From Zea mays (Eukaryota > Streptophyta > Magnoliopsida > Poales > Poaceae): a stretch of DNA of 64,000 nt. Positions within the stretch are counted from its first letter, which is position 1; the number at the start of each line of letters is the position of its first letter. The position numbers were made by a program, and so were the translations under genes. The notes under the pieces were generated by a model. The model saw only the letters and a program-made list of their open reading frames with translations. It made no database searches and had not been told where the DNA came from. Positions 11,851-21,087 of this stretch are shown here, in pieces. The stretch is from the NCBI RefSeq assembly GCF_902167145.1, contig NC_050101.1:128928990-128992989 (forward strand). The letters are read 5' to 3'.

Positions 11851-12044
11851 AAAAACATTGCATGCTTTGAGCGCGCGGTTAACGCGCTCGGATATTTTGT
11901 TAGAGGACACCTTCTTAGTATTGAATGCTACTATTATTCTCCTATTGTTTAGAATTCAGCAGCATCTAAATTTGTAGAAGTAAAATGCAGCGTGATGGTT
12001 TCGAGACTTCTTCATGGGACATAGAGGTCGCCCCTGGATGAGTA
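11851..12044. other. Short spacer between antisense gene and array
   Basis: Contains the probable 3' untranslated part of the antisense gene. Nothing else is recognised. Confidence 0.5.
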
Positions 12045-12770
12045 ACTGTATGCGCGCTGAGTGTGCTGCGCCAGCTTAAGCTAGTATTAACTCAAATCGA
12101 TCACTCTGTTAGTGTGGTTTAGTGGCCACCCCGAGTTAAGCAAGCGCGAGCATGTTGCACCGTCTTAAGTCATCGCTGACTTAAGCCGATTGCTCCGTTA
12201 GCAGGGCATAGTGGTCACCCCGAGTTAAGTAAGCGTGAGCATGTTGCACTGTCTTAAGTCATCGCCGACTTAAGCCGATTGCTCCGTTGACAAGGCATAG
12301 TGGTCACCCCGAGTTAAGTAAGCGTGAGCATGTTGCACCGTCTTAAGTCGTCGCCGACTTAAGCCGATTGCTCCATTGACAGGGCAATAGTGGTCACCCC
12401 GAGTTAAGTAAGCGTGAGCATGTTGCACCGTCTTAAGTCGTCGCCGACTTAAGCCGATTGCTCCGTTAGTAGGGTATAGTGGTCACCCTGAGTTAAGTAC
12501 GCGCGAGCATGTTGCGCCGTCTTAAGTCGTCGCCGACTTAAGCCGATTGCTCCGTTGACAGGGCATAGTGGTCACCCCGAGTTAAGTAAGCGTGAGCATG
12601 TTGCACCGTCTTAAGTCGTCGCCGACTTAAGCCGATTGCTCCGTTAGTAGGGTATAGTGGTCACCCTGAGTTAAGTACGCGCGAGCATGTTGCACCGTCT
12701 TAAGTCATCGCCGACTTAAGCCGGTTGCTCCGTTAGTAGGGTATAGTGGTCACCCTGAGTTAAGAATGCA
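12045..12770. repeat. 89-bp tandem array with internal hairpins (about 8 copies)
   Basis: The phrase GTGGTCACCC recurs at 12122 (as GTGGCCACCC), 12211, 12300, 12390, 12479, 12568, 12657 and 12746. That is a period of 89 bp with a single +1. Most units contain CTTAAGTCG, a four-base loop and CGACTTAAG, a near-perfect hairpin. Units are mostly above 90% alike; the leftmost is most diverged. It lies in the 3' region of the Tat element, where related elements are known to carry satellite-like repeats. Confidence 0.9.
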
Positions 12771-12872
12771 GGTCGACAATGAATAATTTGAGCGCTCTTG
12801 AAGCCTTCCTATTGATGATATATTTCCCAGTTTACAGAGTACATTGTCGTCCCAATAGCTTTTGAAATACAG

Positions 12873-14303
12873 CTAGGGGTAAAACTTCCTGAGGTGTTCT
12901 ATGTTCCATGAGTTCCCAATTTTCGTGTCGTCCATCTGAGTGAGGCGATAAGATCCCGGCCGAGTGACTTCTGCTACTATGAATGGTCCTTCCCATAGAG
13001 GTGACAACTTGTGTCGTCCCTCCCCCGTTAGAATTCGGCGGAGGACGAGATCTCCTACTGCGAAGGATCGATGTCGCATGGTCTTATCGTGATAGCGCCT
13101 CAGAGTTTGTTGGTACCGTGCTGATTGAATTACCGTGTTCAGCCGTTCTTATTCGAGTACATCAACATCCTCCAGCCTAGTAGCCCCGGTTTCTGCTATG
13201 TTTTCAAAGATCAACCTTGGCGCCCCAAATTTGAGATCAACAGGTAGTACTGCCTCTGAACCGTAGACCATGAAGAAAGGAGTATTTCCATGCAGAGCTC
13301 GACTGGGTTGAGTTCTTAGGCTCCAAACGACATAGGGCAACTCCCTTATCCACTTTCCTGCGAACTTTTCATTTTTATCGAAGACTTTTTTCCTGAGTGC
13401 ATCCAATATCATCCTGTTAGCTCTTTCAACCTGCCCGTTGGCTCTTGGGTGTGCCACCGAAGCATATTTGATCTGAATGCTCTTTTGTTCGCAGAAATCG
13501 AAGAACTCTGAACTTGTGAAGTTGGATCCCAGGTCAGTTATGATACTATTCGGTATTCTGAATCTAAATATTATGTCTTGTATGAATTCCACGGCCTTAG
13601 CTGAAGTTAAAGAAGCAATGGGTTTGAACTCTATCCATTTAGTGAATTTGTCGATTGCTACCAGTATATGAGTGTATCCTCCTTGAGCTTTCTTGAAAGG
13701 TTCAATCATATCTAGTCCCCAGCATGCGAACGGCCAGGTTACTGGTATGGTCTGCAGTTGTTGCGCTGGTAGATGTTGTTGTTTTGACAAGTAATGGCAG
13801 GCTTCGCACCTCTGAACTAACTCGGCTGCATCACTTTTTGCTGTTGGCCAGTAGAATCCGGACCTGAAGACTTTCCCGACTAGTGTCTTGGATGTTGCGT
13901 GTATTCCACATTGCCCAGCATGGACCTCATCCAGAAGTTGCTTTCCAGTAGATGAGAGAATGCATTTCATGGGGACGCCCGATGCGCCCCTTCTGTATAG
14001 TGTTTCCCCAATGAGCGTGTAGTGAGCTGACTGTCTAGCAATGCGCTCGACTGCACTTTTCTCATCTGGTTCCTCTTCATTCTTTATATATCTGATGATC
14101 AGCTTCCTCCAGTCATCGGAATCTGACTCTAGCTGGCTCAAGGTAATACATTCTTCTGCCTGATCCAGTGAGATGCTTGGGTGTGGTATTTCTTGAACAA
14201 AGACTCCAGGTGGGACCTGAGTTCGACTGGATCCTAGCTTGGACAATACATCAGCTGTCGTGTTTCGATCTCTCTCTACATGGTGAAATTCCAGACCTTC
14301 AAA
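12873..14303 (-). pseudogene. Tat element integrase and end of RNase H
   Basis: The frame continues exactly from the RNase H part across the nested insertion: KLEDK at 21088 joins FEGLEF at 14303 once one TSD copy is removed. It reads HHVERDRNTTADVLSKLG, the end of RNase H. A zinc-binding HHCC region with CEACH follows, then the integrase core with the catalytic triad in GLDMIEPF, SIITDLGSNF and QVERANRMIL, and a C-terminal region ending HLRKFYP at 12873. One in-frame TAA at 13149-13151 splits the C-terminus. The core itself is open, unlike the badly decayed RT. Confidence 0.85.
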
Positions 14304-14308
14304 TTTAT

Positions 14309-14870
14309 TGATGAAGCTGAGGTGCCCGATCTTTCGGCGAGTAGAGATAATTCCGATTTGGCGGAAGATGACCCTTGCGATCCGACTACGACGAGCAAGC
14401 CCGAGGCGCCAATGCAATCGCTGAACCAACTCCCTGTGGTTACCGACCTTGCTGATGCGAGATCGGCCTGATCACGAAGATCGTTTCCTGTGCGCAATCG
14501 AAGAACGAACAAGAACAAGATGCGAGCAATCTAATCTATTACTCGAGGGTGGAGTTCTGATTACACGAAGACAGCGCAGATTTGCGCGTGTTCGAGAGTA
14601 GCTAAGGCTAACGTAAAACAAAACTCGAGAATAAAGGAGGCGCAGCTCCTGGATAAATAGAGGGGGCGCAGCCCCTAGGGGCGGCCAACCCTAGGTCGTC
14701 CACTATGGGCCTCAGTTGGGCTGGTCGTCTATTCTTCTGGGCCCTCATTCTTCAGTAGCATGACGAAGTTAAGATCTCTGGCACGGGCCCGAGTGATTGG
14801 CCCAGCTAATGAAGGAAGTGGCACGGGCTCGAGTGCTGCTGGTGTCGTACTCATAGTGATGTCCTCATCA
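14309..14870 (-). repeat. 3' LTR of the CRM-like element
   Basis: 562 bp, TGATGAAGC...CTCATCA in plus orientation. Its first 142 bp in element sense (14870-14729) are also the last codons of pol. The purine-rich stretch just inside (AAGAAGGGGAGGA on the minus strand, 14871-14883) is the polypurine tract and lies inside the ORF. Confidence 0.9.
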
Positions 14871-17782
14871 TCCTCCCCTTCTTGAAGTGAAGTCGTCCTC
14901 GACGACAACTCCTCATCCTCGGCCATATATGGTTTCAAATCTGCAACATTAAAACTAGTGGAAACACCAAATTCCGCAGGCAGGTCAAGGATATAAGCAT
15001 TATTATTAATCTTTGTTAGCACCTTAAAAGGACCAGCAGCACGAGGCATTAATTTAGAACGACGCAAAGTAGGAAACCGATCCTTTCTCAAGTGCAACCA
15101 AACCATATCACCTGGCTCAAAAGTAACATGTTTTCTTCCTTTACTACCAGCAACCTGATTTTTAGCATTAGTAGCAGCAATGTTCTGTTTCGTTTGTTCA
15201 TGTATGGTAATCATTTGTTCAACATGTGCAGCAGCATCTACATGTGGGGCGTTCGCAGCATTAAGTGAAATCAAATCAATAGGTGCCCTAGGGATGTAAC
15301 CATAAACAATCTGGAAAGGGCACATCTTTGTAGAAGAATGCGTGGCATGATTGTAAGCAAATTCAACATGAGGCAAGCAATCCTCCCAACGTCTCAAATT
15401 CTTGTCTAAAACAGCCCTAAGCATGGTAGATAAAGTTCTATTTACTACCTCAGTTTGTCCATCAGTCTGAGGGTGACAAGTAGTGCTAAACAACAATTTA
15501 GTTCCCAATTTATTCCAAAGAGATCTCCAAAAATGGCTTAGAAACTTAGCATCGCGATCAGAGACTATTGTTTTTGGAATACCATGTAAACGAATAATTT
15601 CTCTAAAGAACAATTCAGCAACAATGCTAGCATCATCAGTTTTATGACAAGGTATAAAGTGAGCCATTTTAGAGAATCTATCAACAACCACAAAAATACT
15701 ATCCCTCCCCTTCTTAGTTCTAGGCAAGCCCAAAACAAAGTCCATAGAGATATCAAGCCAAGGAGAAGAAGGGACAGGCAAAGGCATATACAAACCATGG
15801 TTGTTCAACCGTGACTTAGCTTTCTGACAAGTAGTGCAGCGTGCAACAAGGCGCTCCACATCAGCGCGCATCCGAGGCCAAAAGAAATGGGCAGCCAACA
15901 CCTCATGCGTTTTGTAGACGCCAAAATGCCCCATGAGACCGCCTCCATGCGCTTCCTGTAACAACAAAAGACGAACCGAGCTAGCTGGAACACACAGCTT
16001 GTTAGCGCGAAACAGGAACCCATCCTGTATGTGAAATTTGCCCCATGGTATCCCATTAATACAATGGCCGAAAGCATCTTTAAAATCAGCATCATCAACA
16101 TATTGATCCTTCACAGTGTCCAAACCAAAGATTTTAAAATCTAATTGTGACAGCATGGTATAGCGACGAGACAAAGCATCAGCAATAACATTGTCCTTCC
16201 CGTTCTTGTGTTTAATAATGTAAGGAAAGGACTCAATGAATTCGACCCATTTAGCATGACGACGGTTCAGATTTGTTTGGGTACGAATATGTTTTAAAGC
16301 CTCATGATCAGAATGAATTATGAACTCACGATGCCAAAGATAGTGCTGCCAAGTATGCAAAGTGCGCACTAAAGCGTAAAGCTCCTTATCATAAGTAGAA
16401 TATTTCAGACTAGCACCGCTTAATTTTTCACTAAAAGAAGCAACTGGTTTTCCTTCTTGTAACAAAACAGCACCTAGCCCAATACCGCTAGCATCGCATT
16501 CAAGCTCAAAAACTTTATTAAAATCAGGCAATTGCAAGAGGGGAGCTTGGGTTAACTTATCTTTCAAAGTGCTGAACGCTACCTCCTGCGAATCACTCCA
16601 AGCAAACGGCACATCTTTCTTTGTAAGCTCATGTAGAGGCGCTGCAATGGAGCTAAAATCACGAACAAATCTGCGGTAGAAACCGGCAAGTCCAAGAAAG
16701 CTCCGAATTTGTGTGACCGTCGTCGGTGTAGGCCACTCCCGAATGGCAGCAATCTTGCTGCTATCCACCTCAATGCCCTGCGGAGTAACCACATAACCAA
16801 GAAACGAGACACGTTGCGTGCAAAATGTGCACTTTTCCATGTTACCAAACAAGCGAGCAGCACGCAAAGCGTCAAAAACAGCACGCAAATGTTCTAAATG
16901 CTCCTCTATAGACTTGCTGTAAATAAGGATATCATCGAAATAAACAACAACAAACAAACCTATGAAGGCCCGTAGAACTTCGTTCATTAAACGCATAAAG
17001 GTGCTGGGAGCATTAGTCAATCCAAATGGCATAACCAACCATTCATATAAACCAAATTTCGTTTTAAAAGCCGTTTTCCATTCATCACCGAGTTTCATTC
17101 TAATCTGATGGTAACCGCTACGCAAATCAACCTTAGAGAAAATAACGGCACCACTAAGCTCATCTAGCATATCATCAAGGCGTGGAATAGGATATCGATA
17201 ACGAACTGTGATGTTATTAATACCACGACAATCTACGCACATACGCCATGACCCATCTTTCTTTGGAACGAGTAAAACAGGAACCGAGCAAGGGCTAAGA
17301 GACTCACGAATGTAACCCTTATCAAGCAGCGTCTGCACCTGGCGCTGGATCTCCTTCGTCTCATCTGGATTTGTACGGTACGGGGCGCGGTTCGGAAGAG
17401 AAGCGCCGGGGATGAGATCGATCTGATGCTCAATGCCACGGAGGGGAGGGAGACCCGGTGGTAAGTCCGTAGGATAAACATCAGCATACTCCTGCAAAAG
17501 GTTAACAACAGCAGGGGGTATATCCAAAGACGGTGCATCATCAAGCGGAACAAGCATTCGCGAGCATACAAGTGCATAACAGGGCATATGAGCTTCATGG
17601 AGATCATCAAAATCAGCACGTGTAGCAAGTAAAACAGGAGAGTGTAACTTGATTTCAGATTTAATAGGTGTGGCTGATGTCGATTTGACTTGTTGTGCAG
17701 TTTTAGCAGCCCTAGTAAGATCATCTTTCAAAATTTGGTCAGGGGTCATTGGATGTATAATTATTTTCTGGCCTTTAAACAT
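14729..17782 (-). CDS. CRM-like Pol: RT, RNase H, integrase, LTR-encoded tail
   Basis: About 1017 codons open without a stop. In order: end of protease/linker; RT with YRYPIPRLDDML and catalytic YFDDILIYS; RNase H with LECDASGIGLGAVLLQ; and integrase. The integrase has zinc-binding HFGVYKTHE...CTTCQKAK, core residues in ISMDFVLGLP, IVSDRDAKFL and TDGQTEVVNRTL, and a GPY/F-like module (RAAGPFKVL). The C-terminus (PITRARARDLNFVMLL) is encoded by the 3' LTR and resembles the CR-type tail of CRM elements, a proposed chromatin-targeting module. Ancestrally this was one ORF with gag. A 2-bp insertion near 17806-17812 puts gag and pol out of frame; without it the whole length would be divisible by three. 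Confidence 0.9.
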   Translation of the reverse strand: MFKGQKIIIHPMTPDQILKDDLTRAAKTAQQVKSTSATPIKSEIKLHSPVLLATRADFDDLHEAHMPCYALVCSRMLVPLDDAPSLDIPPAVVNLLQEYADVYPTDLPPGLPPLRGIEHQIDLIPGASLPNRAPYRTNPDETKEIQRQVQTLLDKGYIRESLSPCSVPVLLVPKKDGSWRMCVDCRGINNITVRYRYPIPRLDDMLDELSGAVIFSKVDLRSGYHQIRMKLGDEWKTAFKTKFGLYEWLVMPFGLTNAPSTFMRLMNEVLRAFIGLFVVVYFDDILIYSKSIEEHLEHLRAVFDALRAARLFGNMEKCTFCTQRVSFLGYVVTPQGIEVDSSKIAAIREWPTPTTVTQIRSFLGLAGFYRRFVRDFSSIAAPLHELTKKDVPFAWSDSQEVAFSTLKDKLTQAPLLQLPDFNKVFELECDASGIGLGAVLLQEGKPVASFSEKLSGASLKYSTYDKELYALVRTLHTWQHYLWHREFIIHSDHEALKHIRTQTNLNRRHAKWVEFIESFPYIIKHKNGKDNVIADALSRRYTMLSQLDFKIFGLDTVKDQYVDDADFKDAFGHCINGIPWGKFHIQDGFLFRANKLCVPASSVRLLLLQEAHGGGLMGHFGVYKTHEVLAAHFFWPRMRADVERLVARCTTCQKAKSRLNNHGLYMPLPVPSSPWLDISMDFVLGLPRTKKGRDSIFVVVDRFSKMAHFIPCHKTDDASIVAELFFREIIRLHGIPKTIVSDRDAKFLSHFWRSLWNKLGTKLLFSTTCHPQTDGQTEVVNRTLSTMLRAVLDKNLRRWEDCLPHVEFAYNHATHSSTKMCPFQIVYGYIPRAPIDLISLNAANAPHVDAAAHVEQMITIHEQTKQNIAATNAKNQVAGSKGRKHVTFEPGDMVWLHLRKDRFPTLRRSKLMPRAAGPFKVLTKINNNAYILDLPAEFGVSTSFNVADLKPYMAEDEELSSRTTSLQEGEDDEDITMSTTPAALEPVPLPSLAGPITRARARDLNFVMLLKNEGPEE

Positions 17783-19359
17783 GAAAGAATAATGATTTGA
17801 ACGACCATATGATGTAAACTATCAGTATCATATTGCCAAGGTCGACCTAATAACAAAGAGCATGCTTCCATAGGAATAACATCGCAATCAGCATAATCAG
17901 AATAAGAACCCAGCGAAAAGGGGACACGTACCGAACGTGTTACCTTTATTTTACCACCATCATTAAGCCATTGAATGTGATACGGATGTGGATGTGTGCG
18001 AGTGGGCAAGGATAATTTCTCTACCAACGCTGTACTTGCCAAATTGTTGCAGCTGCCACTATCGATGATGATGCGAATCGACCGTTCGTGCACGACGCCC
18101 TTGGTATGGAATAGAGTGTGTCGCTGATTTTTTTCGGCCTGGGCAACCTGTGTGCTGAGAACACGCTGCACAACAAGACTCTCATACCTATCGGCGTCGA
18201 TGGGATCAACGTGGACTTCCTCATTTTCTGCATGGTTAGTGGCAATCATAGCATGACTAGTTTCCTCAGAATCACTGGCTGAAGAGTACTCACCATTGTC
18301 ACGTATAAGCAAGGTACGCTTGTTTGGGCAGTCCCGAATCATGTGCCCAAACCCTCTGCAACGATGGCACTGAATATCCCGTGTACGTCCTGTGGAAGAA
18401 GCGGCGCCTTTGGCAGGGGGCGCCACTGGCTTGGTCGTCCCTGTGCGCGATGTAGTGCTAGGCGTAGAAGGTGCAGGACTGGAAGGAGTTGAGCTGTGTG
18501 TTGGACCCCGGCCTGCAAAAGAGTTAGTATATGTCTTTGATCGTCGTCCCTGCACTTCACGTTCAGCTTTGCAAGCATATTCAAACAATGTGGTTATATC
18601 AAAATAATCCTTATAATCAAGTATATCCTGAATTTCCCTGTTCAAACCACCACGAAAACGCGCCATAGCAGCGTCATCGGACTCAACCAAACCACAACGA
18701 AGCATACCCTTTTGCAACTCCTGGTAATATTCCTCAACAGATTGTGAACCTTGTTGAAAACGCTGCATTTTGTTAAGCAAATCACGAGCATAATAGGAAG
18801 GAACAAATCTGTGGCGCATGGCAGTTTTTAATTGGGTCCAAGTAATGACACTGTTAATGGGAAGTTTTTGTTTATACTCACGCCACCAAATTAAAGCAAA
18901 ATCAGTAAATTCACTAATGGCAGCCTTCACTTGGCTATTAGCAGGAATATCATGGCATGAAAATTTCTGTTCTACCTCCAATTCCCAATCAAGATATGCA
19001 GCAGGATCATATTTACCATTAAAAGATGGAATTTTAAATTTAATCTTAGAAAATAAGTCATTAGGGGGATGACGAACCACACGACGTGCACGACCACGGC
19101 GATCTCCATCGTCCTGCTCAGTGTCACCGCCGTATTCCTGCTCCATCTTTGTGGTCAATGCATCAAGGCGTGCCAGGATGGTGTCGAGTGTGGTGCGAGT
19201 CGCCGTTTGAGCAAGGTCAAGTTGGTTGAAACGCTCGGTCGTCGAAGTGACCGTTGAATCAAGCCGTTCATGCATCGTTCTAATGTCAGCAGCAAGTCCA
19301 TCAACTTGTCCCCTGACTTCCTGCAACTGGGCATCCACCATGTCGTGTGCTCCTGCCAT
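17761..19359 (-). CDS. CRM-like Gag and protease
   Basis: Begins at ATG 19359; an upstream near-cognate codon is ignored. A short coiled-coil N-terminus (VDGLAADIRTMHERLD) is followed by the retrotransposon Gag domain (AYLDWELEVEQKF, WWREYKQKL, RHRFVPSYYARDL). After a Ser/Thr/Pro linker comes one CCHC knuckle (CHRCRGFGHMIRDC), then aspartic protease with IIIDSGSCNNLAS and LLLGRPWQYD. The frame runs out at a TAA (17761) 27-46 nt after a 2-bp AT duplication, where the protease should continue into pol. Either the copy is dead by this single slip, or it is expressed by recoding; I favour the former. Confidence 0.88.
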   Translation of the reverse strand: MAGAHDMVDAQLQEVRGQVDGLAADIRTMHERLDSTVTSTTERFNQLDLAQTATRTTLDTILARLDALTTKMEQEYGGDTEQDDGDRRGRARRVVRHPPNDLFSKIKFKIPSFNGKYDPAAYLDWELEVEQKFSCHDIPANSQVKAAISEFTDFALIWWREYKQKLPINSVITWTQLKTAMRHRFVPSYYARDLLNKMQRFQQGSQSVEEYYQELQKGMLRCGLVESDDAAMARFRGGLNREIQDILDYKDYFDITTLFEYACKAEREVQGRRSKTYTNSFAGRGPTHSSTPSSPAPSTPSTTSRTGTTKPVAPPAKGAASSTGRTRDIQCHRCRGFGHMIRDCPNKRTLLIRDNGEYSSASDSEETSHAMIATNHAENEEVHVDPIDADRYESLVVQRVLSTQVAQAEKNQRHTLFHTKGVVHERSIRIIIDSGSCNNLASTALVEKLSLPTRTHPHPYHIQWLNDGGKIKVTRSVRVPFSLGSYSDYADCDVIPMEACSLLLGRPWQYDTDSLHHMVVQIIILSCLKARK

Positions 19360-20525
19360 AGTTAGCGCAAACACCAAAACACCAAAAGGAGAAAAAAAAC
19401 CAACGACAAAAACAGGGGTGTACTGTTCACAAGGCGCTCACACTAGTGCTGTTATCAAGTTCTTATCCGTTCTTACCAAGCCACAGTGGTGAACTGCAAC
19501 CAACAGGTGGAACCGGTGAAAGATTGGATTAGCGATTGCCTGGAGAAACAGAAACCTTCTCGTCGTAGAAATATGTGGAGTTTTGGGTAGGCTGCACTCA
19601 AGTCAAGGATTAGCACGATCAAACAATAATGCAAAGTTGAATTATAGTGCAAAACACGAAACTATATTGCTGGCCACAGGTGCAAAGGATGGATGGAACT
19701 AGCAGAATGGCAGTACCGTAAATATTGTACTAGTGATGCCAAAAAGGCACTAGTAGAAATCACAGGTGATTTTGTTTTTCTTTTTTGTATGATTTTTTTG
19801 ATATTTTTCTCAACACAAGAAGCAACAAGATAGGAGCTACACGAAGTTTCACCTAAAACAGATATCAGATGTGGTCTATAGAAAATCAGGAAGTTCTCTG
19901 AAAAGCGTGCGAGAACTTTGACAGATTTTTTTCTTTATTTTCCTGAATTTTTTTGACAATTTTGCCGAAACCCAAACAGACCGTAGGTGAGTTTGGCCGG
20001 CCTCAGAATGGTGTCAACTAGCTCCTGTAAAAATTTCAGATTTTTTGGACACCCGAGCGAAAAGTTATGCCCGGTTTACGGAAGGTATCTCAAGTTATGT
20101 TTTCAAACGACCGGGATGAAACAACCGTATCCTTTCTCCTTCGTTGTTTTTTGTTTCTGTTTTTTTTTGACGTAACCGAAGGAGAAAAACAAGGAAACGA
20201 TGTTGACTCGGTTTGTTTTTTTCTTTTTCTGTTTTTTTTCGTAACCGAAGGAGAAAAACAAGGAAACGATGTTGACTCGGTTTGTGGCGTGATCAAAGGG
20301 TAGATGGTGGCGGCGCTAGGGTTTGAATGGTGGAAGAACACAATGCAACCAGCAACAAATGACGCGAAAGCACACAAATTCAACAATGCAGATTATTGAA
20401 AGAAAGTGCGAGGCTCAAAAGGGTGCTGGGATAAGATCTAACCTGAATTTTTATGTGGTTTTGTGGACTGTAGGAAAAAAAACGCTCGATAAACTCACCG
20501 ATCAACCTGGAAATCTGATACCAAT
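19360..20525 (-). other. Leader of the CRM-like element with 69-bp duplication and PBS
   Basis: About 1.17 kb between the 5' LTR and gag, AT/T-rich, no ORF of note. A 69-bp unit is present twice (from about 20146 and about 20215), each ending with a GTAACCGAAGGAG...GACTCGG segment after a T-rich run. The PBS (20511-20523, minus strand TGGTATCAGATTT) matches initiator-tRNA-Met at its first eight to nine bases. Confidence 0.75.
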
Positions 20526-21087
20526 TGATGAAGCTGAGGTGCCCGATCTTTCGGCGAGTAGGGATAATTCCGATTTGGCGGAAGATGACCCTTGCGATCC
20601 GACTACGACGAGCAAGCCCGAGGCGCCAATGCAATCGCTGAACCAACTCCCTGTGGTTACCGACCTTGCTGATGCGAGATCGGCCTGATCACGAAGATCG
20701 TTTCCTGTGCGCAATCGAAGAACGAACAAGAACAAGATGCGAACAATCTAATCTATTACTCGAGGGTGGAGTTCTGATTACACGAAGACAGCGCAGATTT
20801 GCGCGTGTTCGAGAGTAGCTAAGGCTAACGTAAAACAAAACTCGAGAATAAAGGAGGCGCAGCTCCTGGATAAATAGAGGGGGCGCAGCCCCTAGGGGCG
20901 GCCAACCCTAGGTCGTCCACTATGGGCCTCAGTTGGGCTGGTCGTCTATTCTTCTGGGCCCTCATTCTTCAGTAGCATGACGAAGTTAAGATCTCTGGCA
21001 CGGGCCCGAGTGATTGGCCCAGCTAATGAAGGAAGTGGCACGGGCTCGAGTGCTGCTGGTGTCGTACTCATAGTGATGTCCTCATCA
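20526..21087 (-). repeat. 5' LTR of the CRM-like element
   Basis: 562 bp, same length as its partner and differing at two positions (near 20563 and 20738). A TATA-like CTATTTATCC on the minus strand lies at about 20868-20877. It is flanked by TSD TTTAT on the outside and the PBS on the inside. Confidence 0.9.

Noticed and set aside
12045..12770. Regular 89-bp repeats suggestive of a CRISPR array
   Set aside because: Units abut without unique spacers and lie in a plant retrotransposon 3' region.
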